64,000 nt of DNA from Albimonas pacifica (GTDB lineage: Bacteria > Pseudomonadota > Alphaproteobacteria > Rhodobacterales > Rhodobacteraceae): positions 248,001 through 312,000 of the forward strand of contig NZ_FOQH01000006.1 in NCBI RefSeq assembly GCF_900113695.1, given 5' to 3'. A program made the position numbers and the translations under genes. Below, one piece after another: positions 16,699-25,158 of this stretch (within the stretch, counting starts at the first letter, position 1; every line of letters begins with the position of its first letter). A model generated the notes under the pieces. That model was not told where the DNA came from and made no database searches. It saw nothing but the letters and a program-made list of their open reading frames with translations.

Positions 16699-16910
16699 CC
16701 CTTTGACCCTTCACGTTTGTTGCCCTGCCCTGCAAGCGTCAGCGGCAACTCCGGATGGGCACTGTGCTCTTGAATGAAGCGGTGAATTGCCTGTCGTATG
16801 ACCCAAGAGAGCGAAACGTCGCTCCTCGCCGCAATGGCATTCAGGACGGCATAGTCATCATCATCGATGCTGACTGTCAGCCTGGTTGCTTTCTTACGGC
16901 GCTCTGCCAT
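16695..16910 (-). CDS. ribbon-helix-helix regulator of the restriction-modification operon
   Basis: A 71-residue protein with a CopG/Arc-like ribbon-helix-helix: basic start (MAERRKKATRLTVSIDDDDY) forming the strand, then AVLNAIAARSDVSLSWVIRQAIHRFIQEH as two helices. It is the first gene of the restriction-modification operon and overlaps the methyltransferase start by four bases (ATGA). A role as controller, timing methylase before endonuclease or repressing the operon, is inferred from position. ATG at 16910 is preceded by GGAG with six-base spacing. Confidence 0.75.
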   Translation of the reverse strand: MAERRKKATRLTVSIDDDDYAVLNAIAARSDVSLSWVIRQAIHRFIQEHSAHPELPLTLAGQGNKREGSKG

Positions 16911-17003
16911 CGATTACTCCGCTTCGGCCTTCCATCACGTTATGTTCTGCAGCATCGAGACGCAACAAAGTGATGCACGTTTCATCGCCTTAGGCCTGTT
17001 GCG
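16911..17003 (-). promoter_or_regulatory. promoter region of the restriction-modification operon, with CTGCAG site
   Basis: This short gap between terL and the RHH gene is AT-richer than its surroundings. On the minus strand TTGTTG and CATAAC are 18 bases apart and could be -35 and -10 elements. A CTGCAG (the expected PstI-family site) lies at 16947-16952 within that spacer. Inverted CATCAC/GTGATG half-sites flank it. The assignment is by inspection only. Confidence 0.4.
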
Positions 17004-18812
17004 TCATCGCATCCAGGCCGACCGGATCACGCTATTTGCCTCGCGCGCTGGCGCCGTAGCTTGGCCAGCCACCCCCTCCACCTCCTCGTTCAGTCTGAGC
17101 CCCATGCTGATCAGCCCGTGCAGGGCGGCGTGGGCGTAGACGAAGGTGTCGAGGGCCTCGTTGCGCTCGCCGTCGCGCTTGGGTTGCCAGGAGCGGATCG
17201 GACGGCCGCGCTCGAAGCGGGTGACCACGCGCTCGGCGGTCAGCTGGCGGAAGTAGTCGGCGTCGAGGCGCCGGGGGAAGTGGATCGCGCCGGGGCCGGG
17301 CTCGGTCAGGCGCAGGCGGGCGTAGACGGCGTCCTTCACCGCATCCACGCCGACGATGAACAGCGGGATCTTGCCCTTGTTCGTTCGCGTCGGGCGGCGT
17401 GGCCAGACGGGAATGCCGGGCCCGCCGCGGCCCTTGATCGCCCAGATGCGGCGGGCGAGGCGGGTGCGGCAGAACTCGTAGGCCATCTTGGTGTGGTGGC
17501 CGCCGGTGTCGATGGCCGCCGCGCGCACGGGCAGATCGAGCCCCGCGGGATGCGGGAACGTCGCCTGCAGCACCATGTCGAGATCGGACCAGAGCCGCGG
17601 GCCGGACGGGTCGCCCCAGAGCACGCGGTAGTCGATCACCCACGCCTCCTCGTCGCGGCCCCAGCCGAGGATCTGCACCTCGACCCGGTCGCCCTGCACG
17701 TCGACGCCGGCGGTCAGCACGGCGACGGAGGCGGGCAGCGCCTCGCCCCAGTCCTCGCGCCGCGCCATCAGCGGGTCGGCTGGCACGGTGTCGCCCGCCT
17801 GGTCCTCCCAGGATTCGCCCAGCTTGGTGTTGACCCAGACCTGCAGGCGGGCGGGATCCTTGCGGACGCGGCCGTGTTCGGCGGCGATCTCGGCCCATGT
17901 CTCCCACGGGGAATAGAGCGCGGAGAGGTGGAAACCCGCGGTGCGGCCGTCGCCTTCGGCGGTCGCGCGCCATTCTCCTGCCGCCAGCAGGCGGGGTTTC
18001 TCGTGCTCGTGGTGGACGCCGCCGCAGGCCTCGCAGACCAGATGCGCCTGGTCGCGCCGCCCCTCGGGCCAGCGGATGCGCGCCCAGGCGATCGGCGCCA
18101 TGTCGCCGCAATGCAGGCAAGGGACGTGGTAGAAGCGCTGGTCGCTATGCTCGAAGGCGGCCTCGATGCGGGAATGGCCCTTCAGCGTTGGCGTGGAGAC
18201 CATGTAGATCTTGCGCCGCCCGCGGAAGGTGGCCGTGCGCTGGATCGCGAGATCGACCGGATCGCCCTCGCCATCGGCGTCGCCCGGATAGCCGTCCACC
18301 TCGTCGAGGAACAGGTAGCGGACGGGCGTGGATCGCAGCCCCACCGCGCTGTTCGCCCCGGTCATCACCAGCTGGCCGCCGGGGAAGGACTTGCGGAACA
18401 GGCTGTTCCCGGCGTCGCGCGAGCGGGGCGCAGCGACCAGTTCGCGGAGCGCCGGCGTCGCCTCGATCAGCGGGTCGATGCGCACGGTGGTGTTCCGGCG
18501 CACCATGTCGAGCGAGGGCATCACCAGCATGGCGATGCCGGGCGCGTTCTGGATGATGTAGCCGAGCCAGTTCAGCCCCGCCTCGGAGCCGCCCGTCTGC
18601 GCGCCCTTCATCAGCACGACGCGCTCGTAGGGGCTGGCTGTTGAGAGCGCGTCCATCACCGCGCGCAGGTGGGGCGTGCGGTCGGTGCGCCAGCGGCCCG
18701 GTTCCGCAGATGTGGGCGGCAGGATGCGATGCCGGTTGGCCCAGTCCGAGACCGGGATCGGCGGTTCGGGGCGGATGCCGCGCCGCCAGGCGAGGTCGAT
18801 GTCAGGCACCAT
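17004..18812 (-). CDS. terminase large subunit, lambda gpA family
   Basis: A 602-residue packaging motor and nuclease of the GpA family. The ATPase part has MKGAQTGGSEAG near residue 70 as an adapted Walker A and YLFLDEVDGYPGD near residue 167 as Walker B. A Cys-rich segment (CLHCGDM and CEACGGVHH) follows near residue 230. The nuclease part has GVDVQGDRVEVQ near residue 365 and AIDTGGHHTK around 432, which carry the acidic residues. The ATG at 18812 (a GTG at 18815 is the alternative) overlaps the small-subunit gene by 11 bases. GpA-type terminases usually cut at cos sites. Confidence 0.93.
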   Translation of the reverse strand: MVPDIDLAWRRGIRPEPPIPVSDWANRHRILPPTSAEPGRWRTDRTPHLRAVMDALSTASPYERVVLMKGAQTGGSEAGLNWLGYIIQNAPGIAMLVMPSLDMVRRNTTVRIDPLIEATPALRELVAAPRSRDAGNSLFRKSFPGGQLVMTGANSAVGLRSTPVRYLFLDEVDGYPGDADGEGDPVDLAIQRTATFRGRRKIYMVSTPTLKGHSRIEAAFEHSDQRFYHVPCLHCGDMAPIAWARIRWPEGRRDQAHLVCEACGGVHHEHEKPRLLAAGEWRATAEGDGRTAGFHLSALYSPWETWAEIAAEHGRVRKDPARLQVWVNTKLGESWEDQAGDTVPADPLMARREDWGEALPASVAVLTAGVDVQGDRVEVQILGWGRDEEAWVIDYRVLWGDPSGPRLWSDLDMVLQATFPHPAGLDLPVRAAAIDTGGHHTKMAYEFCRTRLARRIWAIKGRGGPGIPVWPRRPTRTNKGKIPLFIVGVDAVKDAVYARLRLTEPGPGAIHFPRRLDADYFRQLTAERVVTRFERGRPIRSWQPKRDGERNEALDTFVYAHAALHGLISMGLRLNEEVEGVAGQATAPAREANSVIRSAWMR

Positions 18813-19311
18813 CACCGAAGCTCCCGAGCGGCAGGTCGGCCAGATGTTCGAGATGCTCGCGCATCATCCGGTCGAGCGCGGCGAAAGTGGCGCGGGGATC
18901 GGCGCCAAGCTCGGCCGCCAGCAGCGGCGCCGTGCGCTGCACCCACGCCATGTGCGCGTCGCGTTCGGCACGGGCGCGCGCGAACACGGTCCTGGTGGCG
19001 GCGGCGGTTTCGACCAGCTGGCCCTGTTCACGCTCGAACGCCAGCTTGGCGCGTTGGACCTTGACGATCTCATGCAGCCGCTTGGCCTCGGCCAGCGTGG
19101 TCGCGGCGCGTGCCGGGATGGCAGTGCCACCCTTGTTGCGCCGGGCGGGGTCGAGGTTGTCCTCGATCCAGGCGAGCCCCACCGCTACGTCGATCCGCCC
19201 GTCCGCGCGCACCGGCAGCCCCTCGGCCACCAGCTGCGAGATGCGCCCCTTGGTCAGACCGACGCGGGCGGCGAAGGCGGTCTTGGTCTCATGGCTGTCG
19301 AGTTTAGTCAT
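18802..19311 (-). CDS. terminase small subunit (Nu1-like)
   Basis: A 169-residue protein with an N-terminal winged-helix (FAARVGLTKGRISQLVAEGL then a strand-rich wing, PVRADGRIDVAV), as in lambda Nu1, followed by a coiled central helix (ARAATTLAEAKRLHEIVKVQ) for assembly with the large subunit. It would recognise the cos region on the satellite DNA. The dyad repeat immediately upstream (19441-19664) is in the position where cos lies next to Nu1 in lambda. It overlaps terL. Confidence 0.85.
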   Translation of the reverse strand: MTKLDSHETKTAFAARVGLTKGRISQLVAEGLPVRADGRIDVAVGLAWIEDNLDPARRNKGGTAIPARAATTLAEAKRLHEIVKVQRAKLAFEREQGQLVETAAATRTVFARARAERDAHMAWVQRTAPLLAAELGADPRATFAALDRMMREHLEHLADLPLGSFGDGA

Positions 19312-19649
19312 ATCAGCCCCCTGACGCTGGCGGGCTTATGCGCTGCGGGTCCCCACATACGGATCGGCCCGGGAGGAACCGCCGCGTTCCCGATCCTTCC
19401 GGCTTGACCGCGCCTCGGGCGGGTACGCTCGGCGCCTCGAATGACGCAGCGGTGACGCAGGAATGACGGGGTTTCCGGTGCAAGTCCTTGAAAGTGTTGG
19501 GATGACGCACCTCCCCCGCCATCCTTTTCAATAGGGGGAACGGGATGAAGAAGGGGGAGAGGGATTTCCCCCTTATCAAAAAGGTTGAAGCCAAGTGCGT
19601 CATCTCAACACTTTCAATGGGTTGCACGTCAAAGTCCGTCATTCTTGCG
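19312..19649. other. gap between terS and primase-helicase genes
   Basis: No gene is supported in these 338 bases. Most of it is the dyad repeat described separately. The rest (19312-19440) is GC-rich and holds no recognisable signal beyond the leader of terS. A minus-strand frame through it is a by-product of the repeat. Confidence 0.65.
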
Positions 19650-19664
19650 TCACCATTGCGTCAC
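19441..19664. repeat. 224-bp symmetric dyad with TGACGCA iterons: replication origin or cos candidate
   Basis: Six TGACGCA heptamers are arranged as perfect mirror pairs about 19552.5: three on the plus strand (19442, 19453, 19503) and three in reverse (19596, 19646, 19657). Over the outer 70 bases of each arm about 57 positions match by my count; inner segments (CCTTTT-CAATAGGGGGAA and its partner) match with one gap. It fills the gap between the primase-helicase end and the terminase small-subunit start and overlaps the last bases of the primase gene. P4-like origins carry iterons bound by the primase, and cos sites precede terS, so either function is plausible. Confidence 0.8.
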
Positions 19665-22103
19665 TGTCAGCCCGACGAAGAACCGCCCGGAGCTGGTGCG
19701 CTTGTGCTGGATCCCGGCCACGCGGGCCTGCACGCGCTGCACGAAGCCGTTGATGGCGGGCAGCTTCTCGGGCTTGTAGCCCTCGGCCAGCGCCCAGTTC
19801 TGGAAGCGGAGATGGGCGTCGCGCGTGGCTATGGTGGGCCCGCCGTTCACGATGGGCACGACCTTCACGCAGGCATCCACCCAGGCGGCGATGGGATCCT
19901 CGCTCAGCACCCATTCGAGGAGTTCCTCGTGGCAGCTCTGCGGGATTGCGTAGTTGCGCTGGCGGATCAGGCGTGACGCGCCCTCCACCGCCCACGCCAG
20001 CAGCAGGTCCGGTTCCTCGGCGGCGATGCGTTTGCCGATGTCCTCGACGCGCTCCTCCAGCGGGATGGTGCGGGTGAAGGTGATCAGCAGCAGGCGGCGC
20101 TGCACGCCCCGGTCTACGCCGCCCTTGAAGCTCGGCAGCTGGTTCGCGGCGAAGAGGTTCTGCGCGACCGAGCGGAACTCGACCCGGCTCTTGTAGACGT
20201 CGCGCCCCTCGATGGGATCGCCGGTGACGACCGCCTTGAAGGTATCGGACGCGATGGCCTCGGCCGAGAGCTCGTCGGAGGCGTTGAGCAGCTTGCCGAC
20301 GAGCCCGATGACATGCCGCTCGTCGCCCATCTTCGAGGCGGGGACCGAGCAGATCGCGCTTTCGGGCAGGAGGCCGCGGGCCAGTTCGAGAACCTGGCTC
20401 TTGCCGTTCTCGGCGGTCTTGCCGTGCAGCACCACCGCACGCGGCTGCATCAGCCTTGTGGCGTAGCCGAGCGCCGCCGCGCCGCAGACCTCCGCCAGCA
20501 GCGCGCACTTCGCCTCGGCGTCCGGGTCGCCCTTGAAGCTGCCGGCGAGCAGTCGTGCCAGCAGCGAGCCCGCGGGCGGCGTGCCCGAGGCGCCGGGCTG
20601 CCAATGGCCGGGCAGCGTGTGGCGGCAGCGATGCTCGCGGTGATGCGGCTCGAGGTGCGGCACGCCCTCCGCATCGAAGCGGATGAATCCAGAGGCGCAG
20701 TTGATGCCCGCGGGTGGCTTCTCAAAGTATTCCGGCTCGGCGCAGAGCGCGGCGCATTCGTGCAGGACCGAGTCGACACGGGTCTTAGTCAGCTTGACGT
20801 TCGAGGGCTCGCCCGCGGGCGTGAGGAACCCGGCGCCGTCATAGGCGTGGACCGGCAGGCGCAACTCGTGATCGGGGATCGCCTCCCAATGCGTGCCGCC
20901 GTAGCGCCAGAACTCGCCCTCGGCATGGACGATGCGCCCGAGGCGTTCGGTCAGATCCTCGCGCACACGCTTGGACATCTCGACGTCCGAGCCGATGAAA
21001 AGCCGCTTCCGTTCGGTGTCGACCTCATCGGCGCTGAAGCGTTCGGCGGCCTCGATGCGGTCGCGCACGGCCGCTTCGCCCTCGCGGACCAGCACATCGT
21101 TGAAATCCTGCTCCTCGGGCGGGGTGGCGATCAGCACGGTCATGCCGCGATGCGCGAGCTGGCTCGCGGCGCGAGTCATCTGACCCTCGGCCTTGCTGCC
21201 GGGCAGGTCGCCGTCGCGGGCGATGATGACCGTGGCGTTCTCGGGGACCGGCGCGCGGCCGATGTTCGAGATGCCGAGGCAGGCCCAGGTTTCCTGTCCG
21301 GTCGCCTGCCAGACCGAGAGCGCGGTCTCGACCCCCTCGCAGAGGATCAGCGGTTCCCGACCGGGGAGACGCACCGCGGCCTTCGCGGCCCAGCCATCGA
21401 CGGCCTTGTTGGTGCGCTTGACCACCTTGACCGGGGCCTTCCGCCCCTCGGCCGTCAGATAGACCTGCTGGAGCGCCAGCACCTCGCCCGCCTCGTCGGT
21501 GGCGAGCGCGACCATGGCGCTGAACTGGCGGTAGGCGTACTGGCGATAGCGGAGGCAGTCCGGCGGCGTGGCGGTGATCCCGCGATGGCGCAGGTAGGCC
21601 AGGACCGGCGTGGAGACGAGGGTCTCCGTGCGGCGCACGATCTCGGCCACCTTCTCGGCGCGTTCCTCGGGCGTCGGCTCCTTCGGCCTGCCCGAGCCCG
21701 AGGCGGACCGCAAGGGTGCCGCGGGCGGCGTTGCCGTCCAGGACGGACCGGCGTCGGGTTCGCCCAGCCAGGACCGCGCCCAGTTCCATGCGGCCTTGTC
21801 GTCCAGTCCGAGGCGATCGCCGATCAGTTCCAGCCCCGCGCCCCCGGCGCCGTGCTCGTGATCATACCAACGGCCCTTGTTCGCGCCGTCGATTTCCACG
21901 GCGACGCTGCCCTTGGTGCCGAAGCGCAGTGTCTGCGCGCTGGAAAGCTCCCGGTTCGGCTCGCCCAACAACTCGCGGGCCAGGTCCGCGATGCGGTCCT
22001 TCAGCATGTCGGCCAGCTGGGCGACGGACATGCGGGTGGCGGCACCGGCGCGGCCGCCGGGCGGCGTGCCGTTGAAGTCGAGAGGCTGCCCCTGCACTGT
22101 CAT
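19650..22103 (-). CDS. P4-like primase-helicase (Toprim + SF3 helicase)
   Basis: An 817-residue replication protein. Residues about 60-200 form the primase N-terminal part, with GRWYDHEHGAGG and YLRHRGI. A Toprim-like segment is LILCEGVETALSVW near residue 250, followed by VIIARDGD near 290. The C-terminal superfamily-3 helicase has VVLHGKTAENGKSQ near residue 555 as Walker A, then SDELSAEAI and a conserved LFAANQLPSFKGG. In P4-type satellites a similar protein combines primase, helicase and origin binding. It overlaps the upstream 155-residue ORF by four bases. The adjoining dyad may be its origin. Confidence 0.88.
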   Translation of the reverse strand: MTVQGQPLDFNGTPPGGRAGAATRMSVAQLADMLKDRIADLARELLGEPNRELSSAQTLRFGTKGSVAVEIDGANKGRWYDHEHGAGGAGLELIGDRLGLDDKAAWNWARSWLGEPDAGPSWTATPPAAPLRSASGSGRPKEPTPEERAEKVAEIVRRTETLVSTPVLAYLRHRGITATPPDCLRYRQYAYRQFSAMVALATDEAGEVLALQQVYLTAEGRKAPVKVVKRTNKAVDGWAAKAAVRLPGREPLILCEGVETALSVWQATGQETWACLGISNIGRAPVPENATVIIARDGDLPGSKAEGQMTRAASQLAHRGMTVLIATPPEEQDFNDVLVREGEAAVRDRIEAAERFSADEVDTERKRLFIGSDVEMSKRVREDLTERLGRIVHAEGEFWRYGGTHWEAIPDHELRLPVHAYDGAGFLTPAGEPSNVKLTKTRVDSVLHECAALCAEPEYFEKPPAGINCASGFIRFDAEGVPHLEPHHREHRCRHTLPGHWQPGASGTPPAGSLLARLLAGSFKGDPDAEAKCALLAEVCGAAALGYATRLMQPRAVVLHGKTAENGKSQVLELARGLLPESAICSVPASKMGDERHVIGLVGKLLNASDELSAEAIASDTFKAVVTGDPIEGRDVYKSRVEFRSVAQNLFAANQLPSFKGGVDRGVQRRLLLITFTRTIPLEERVEDIGKRIAAEEPDLLLAWAVEGASRLIRQRNYAIPQSCHEELLEWVLSEDPIAAWVDACVKVVPIVNGGPTIATRDAHLRFQNWALAEGYKPEKLPAINGFVQRVQARVAGIQHKRTSSGRFFVGLTVTQW

Positions 22104-22567
22104 TGGCGCGGCCCCTTCACGGTGCAGAGCAGGATCGGCATTTCGGGGCAGACCGCCTGCACGCGGTTGGTCCAGGCGATCTCTTGCTCGGGCCGGGTTT
22201 CGATGATCAGCCCGTTGCGCTGCGCCATGGCCATCAGGGCGATGCTCGAATAGGCCTCGGGCGGCGGGGCGCAGGAGATGATCGCGACGCCATCCGCCAT
22301 GCCGATCAGCCGGTCGAGCGCCTTGCTATCAAATTGATCGGGGCCGAGCGCACAGTCGGTCTCGTCGCCCACCATGACGATGAATGGCCGTTGCAGTAGC
22401 TTGATGCCGCGGTCGAGCCCGGTCGCGTGCTGGGGGATCACCAGGAAGCCGACACCATGATCGCGGATGGCGTGGACGATGGGCAGCAGGTGCGGCGCAT
22501 CCGCAGCGACCTTGGTTTCGAAACGCTCGAGGATCGAGCCGGTGAACTGGATGGGAGTGTCAGGCAT
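22100..22567 (-). CDS. unknown satellite protein, 155 residues
   Basis: I do not recognise this family. The protein is mixed alpha/beta with hydrophobic strands (GVGFLVIPQ, PFIVMVGDE, VAIISCAPP, PILLCTVKG) arranged like a Rossmann-type or P-loop-free fold. It has no Cys cluster, membrane segment or nuclease motif. It overlaps the HTH gene upstream by eight bases and the primase-helicase downstream by four, so it belongs to the replication operon and may assist replication or copy control. Confidence 0.7.
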   Translation of the reverse strand: MPDTPIQFTGSILERFETKVAADAPHLLPIVHAIRDHGVGFLVIPQHATGLDRGIKLLQRPFIVMVGDETDCALGPDQFDSKALDRLIGMADGVAIISCAPPPEAYSSIALMAMAQRNGLIIETRPEQEIAWTNRVQAVCPEMPILLCTVKGPRQ

Positions 22568-22784
22568 TGGCGAAGCCCTCCTGCAGGGCGATCCAGTCCA
22601 TCAGCGTGGAGCGGCGCGTGGCGATGCGGTGGCCCAGCCGAAAATGCGGCAGCGGACGCTTCGAGCGCGTGCAGAGGTAGTAGACGCGGCGCTGGAACCG
22701 GAACTCGTCGGAGTCGAAGAGGAAGCGGGCGATCTCGGCGGCGCCCACCATCATGTCGGGCGCAAGGGTGGCGGGCGCGGTCAT
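22560..22784 (-). CDS. small winged-helix DNA-binding protein (second copy)
   Basis: A 74-residue protein with a MerR/excisionase-like winged-helix: VGAAEIARFLF as first helix, RRVYYLCTRSKRPLPHFRLG as recognition helix and wing, and ATRRSTLMDWIALQE at the end. It overlaps the neighbouring HTH gene by four bases and the next ORF by eight. In satellites one such protein acts as AlpA/Xis-like activator of excision; another may regulate replication genes. Which of the two does which is unknown. Confidence 0.7.
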   Translation of the reverse strand: MTAPATLAPDMMVGAAEIARFLFDSDEFRFQRRVYYLCTRSKRPLPHFRLGHRIATRRSTLMDWIALQEGFANA

Positions 22785-23062
22785 CGGCCCCTCCCGGCAC
22801 GCGGGGCGCTCGGCTTGCGGGAGGCCTCCTGCTCGCGGGCGAGCAGCCAGTCGCGCACCGCCTCGATGCGGTAGTAGACGCGCCGGCCGATCACAACGAA
22901 GGGCGGGGATTGGCGCAGCTGGCGGTCGCGCTGGCAGGTGCGCAAGCTGACCCCGCGGCGAGCGGCGTATTCCTCCTCCGAGATGAAACCGTCGAGGAAA
23001 TCGGCGGGCGGGGCGACGGTGGCGGCCCTCTCGGCGCCTCCGGATGCAAGGGGTTGGTTCAT
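22781..23062 (-). CDS. AlpA/excisionase-like helix-turn-helix protein
   Basis: A 93-residue protein with a central helix-turn-helix domain of the helix_turn_helix-17/excisionase type: SEEEYAARRGVSLRTCQRD, then PPFVVIGRRVYYRIEAV as the wing, then DWLLAREQE. The tail is basic. ATG at 23062 has GGAG upstream with good spacing. It starts the replication operon after a 115-base gap from the 225-residue ORF, an appropriate place for the switch protein of the element. Confidence 0.75.
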   Translation of the reverse strand: MNQPLASGGAERAATVAPPADFLDGFISEEEYAARRGVSLRTCQRDRQLRQSPPFVVIGRRVYYRIEAVRDWLLAREQEASRKPSAPRAGRGR

Positions 23063-23177
23063 CGGCGTCTCCTTCGTGCCAGGCGACGCAACGCGCCGCC
23101 GATGCCCGAGAGATGCCGACGTTCAGCCCCCCGAAAAACCGCCCCGAAAATGCCCCCGGAGCAATAATTTCAGGGGA

Positions 23178-23855
23178 TTACGCAGTCCTTAGACGAACTG
23201 CGCGCCAAGAGTCGCGAAGGTTGTTCTCGATGGTCTTGGTGGTGGGACAATCCCGCCGCGGATAGGTCTCGCGATACCATGCCTGCAGCGCCCGTGCTTC
23301 GGCGGCGAGACTGTCAGCGATCTCGCCAGCCTCTGCGCGGCGCTGAAACTCGTAGCCGATGATGTCCCGTCCCTTGGTCGGGCAGCCCGGCATGCCGGTG
23401 CGCGTGATTTCTTCGGCTTCGGGCGGCAGGATGTGGATGTCGTGCACGATGTTCGCGCCGACGCTCGCCTCGCCCTTCCGGACATTGGTGATGCGCAGCT
23501 GCCGCCACGCGGGCGCAGGGATCGCGTGCCAGGGGCCGAAGGGCGGATCTTCCTGACCGAACGCGGTCAGCTCGCCCGCCTCCAGCTTCGCCTTCATCGC
23601 GGCGAGCATGCCGTTCCAGACGCGGTGCAGATCGGCCCGCGCCGAGCGCGTCCGGTTGGCGGCCTCGTAGGAGGCGTTCGCGGCCTCCCATTCCCGCACC
23701 GACATGCTGAGGTAGCTCGGCCGCTTCGGCGCATTCTTGCGGGCCTCCGTCGCGCGGGCATGTTCCTCCCACATCTCGGCGGGCAGGTATTCCTTCATCG
23801 CGTCGGACAGCGGGATGGCGTCGGGCGGTGGCCCGTAGGGCTTCTGGTCGGTCAT
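23178..23855 (-). CDS. unknown protein coupled to the integrase, 225 residues
   Basis: I do not recognise this family. The start (ATG at 23855) overlaps the integrase stop as ATGA, so the two are co-translated. The sequence is charged and helix-rich with aromatic residues (MSVREWEAANASYEAANRTR, ADLHRVWNGMLAAMKAKLEA), a proline-rich GPWHAIPAPAWRQL turn and a C-terminal WRAVRLRTA. No membrane segment or catalytic motif is visible. Position after the integrase suggests a recombination directionality or element-maintenance role, but that is inference. Confidence 0.7.
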   Translation of the reverse strand: MTDQKPYGPPPDAIPLSDAMKEYLPAEMWEEHARATEARKNAPKRPSYLSMSVREWEAANASYEAANRTRSARADLHRVWNGMLAAMKAKLEAGELTAFGQEDPPFGPWHAIPAPAWRQLRITNVRKGEASVGANIVHDIHILPPEAEEITRTGMPGCPTKGRDIIGYEFQRRAEAGEIADSLAAEARALQAWYRETYPRRDCPTTKTIENNLRDSWRAVRLRTA

Positions 23856-25144
23856 TTCTGCTCTGCCTCGTTTGCGCTGAACTCCTCTGGCGAGCGCTGC
23901 AACACGAAGGCGCCCACCGTCTCGGCGGCCTTGCGCAGCGGATCGTCGAACAGATGGGCATATCGCTGGGTGGTCTGGACCTGCGTATGGCCGAGCATCT
24001 GGCCGATCAAGGGCAGCGATGCCCCCGCCGACACGAGGATGCTGGCGAAGGAATGGCGGATGTCGTGGATTCGGACATTCGGCTTGAACTCGGTCTTGGG
24101 CTCGCCCTTGCGGTCGAGGACCGGCTTGCCCTTCGCGTCCAGAACCGGCACCTCCGCGCCGAGCCCCGCCCGGCGGCAGACCGAGACCCATGTGCGCTTG
24201 ATCTCGGTGAGCGGTTTGCCGGTCGGGCCGGGGAAGACATAGGGGCTGGGCGGGACGCCCTCGGCCTCCGCCTTCGCCTTGGCGGCGGCTTTCATCTCGA
24301 CCAGCAGCTGCACGGCCGGGCCCGAGAGCGGGACGCGGTGCAGCTTGCGCTGCTTGGTGTGCGCCGAGGGCTTGGTCCAGACGCCGTTCTCGAGGTCGAA
24401 CATCTCCCATGTCGCGCCCAGCACCTCGCCGCGCCGCGCGCCGGTCAGCATCAGGAGCTTGATCGCGTTCGCGGACATGGGCTCCGAATGGTCGTTCAGC
24501 GCCTGCGCCAGCGCCGCGATCTCGGTGCGGTTAAGATAGCGGTTCCGCTTTTCCTCCTGATTGCGGCGCACGCCCGAGGCGGGATTGTCGTCGCGCCATT
24601 TCCAGCGGATCGCGAGGTTGAACGCCTTGCGCAGCACCTCGACGGTGCGGTTGGCGCGGACGGGCGTGCCGCGGATCTCGGTGATGTCGCGGTGGAGCGC
24701 GTCCACATCGTCATGGGTGATCTGCGCGACCTTCATCTTGCCGAAGCGCGGCAGGATGATCTTCTCCCACATCATGCGCTCGTCGGCCTGACTGCGCTCG
24801 GCCTTCTTGGGCAGGTGCTCGCGGGCGTAGCGCTCCCACATCTCCTGCACCGTCGGCGCCTCGCGCTGCGCCTGCCGCTCGCCCATCGGATCGTGCCCGA
24901 GATCGACCTCGCGCTTCATGTCCTTCGCGGTCTGGCGCGCGGCGGCCACGGTCCAGTCGGGCCAGGCGCCAATGGTGATCCGGCGCTGCCGCCCCTCCGC
25001 GCGGTAGTCCAGGACGAAGGACTTGGCCCCGCCCGGCGTCACCCGCAGGGCGAACCCCTTCACCTCCGCGTCCCACAGCATGCTCTGCCCGCGCACCGGC
25101 GGCAGGGCCTTCCGGGCGGCGGCTTCGGTCAGTTTCTCCGGCAT
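23852..25144 (-). CDS. tyrosine-type site-specific integrase (DUF4102-type N-terminus)
   Basis: A 430-residue integrase of the P4 type. The N-terminus (WDAEVKGFALRVTPGGAKSF) is the arm-binding DUF4102 domain, residues about 100-200 form the core-binding SAM-like domain, and the catalytic domain carries TGARRGE (Arg), HDIRHSFAS (His-x-x-Arg), LGHTQVQTTQRYAH (His and the nucleophile Tyr). I chose the ATG at 25144 because AGGAG lies seven bases upstream; an in-frame ATG at 25159 falls inside the arm-type repeat and has no ribosome site. Such integrases commonly use the 3' end of tRNA genes, which fits the tRNA-fMet fragment at attL. Confidence 0.93.
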   Translation of the reverse strand: MPEKLTEAAARKALPPVRGQSMLWDAEVKGFALRVTPGGAKSFVLDYRAEGRQRRITIGAWPDWTVAAARQTAKDMKREVDLGHDPMGERQAQREAPTVQEMWERYAREHLPKKAERSQADERMMWEKIILPRFGKMKVAQITHDDVDALHRDITEIRGTPVRANRTVEVLRKAFNLAIRWKWRDDNPASGVRRNQEEKRNRYLNRTEIAALAQALNDHSEPMSANAIKLLMLTGARRGEVLGATWEMFDLENGVWTKPSAHTKQRKLHRVPLSGPAVQLLVEMKAAAKAKAEAEGVPPSPYVFPGPTGKPLTEIKRTWVSVCRRAGLGAEVPVLDAKGKPVLDRKGEPKTEFKPNVRIHDIRHSFASILVSAGASLPLIGQMLGHTQVQTTQRYAHLFDDPLRKAAETVGAFVLQRSPEEFSANEAEQK

Positions 25145-25158
25145 CTCGGCGCTCCTCA

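Noticed and set aside
19313-19642. 109-residue minus-strand frame between terS and the primase gene
   Set aside because: Its codons run through the symmetric dyad repeat and have no ribosome site or recognisable domain.
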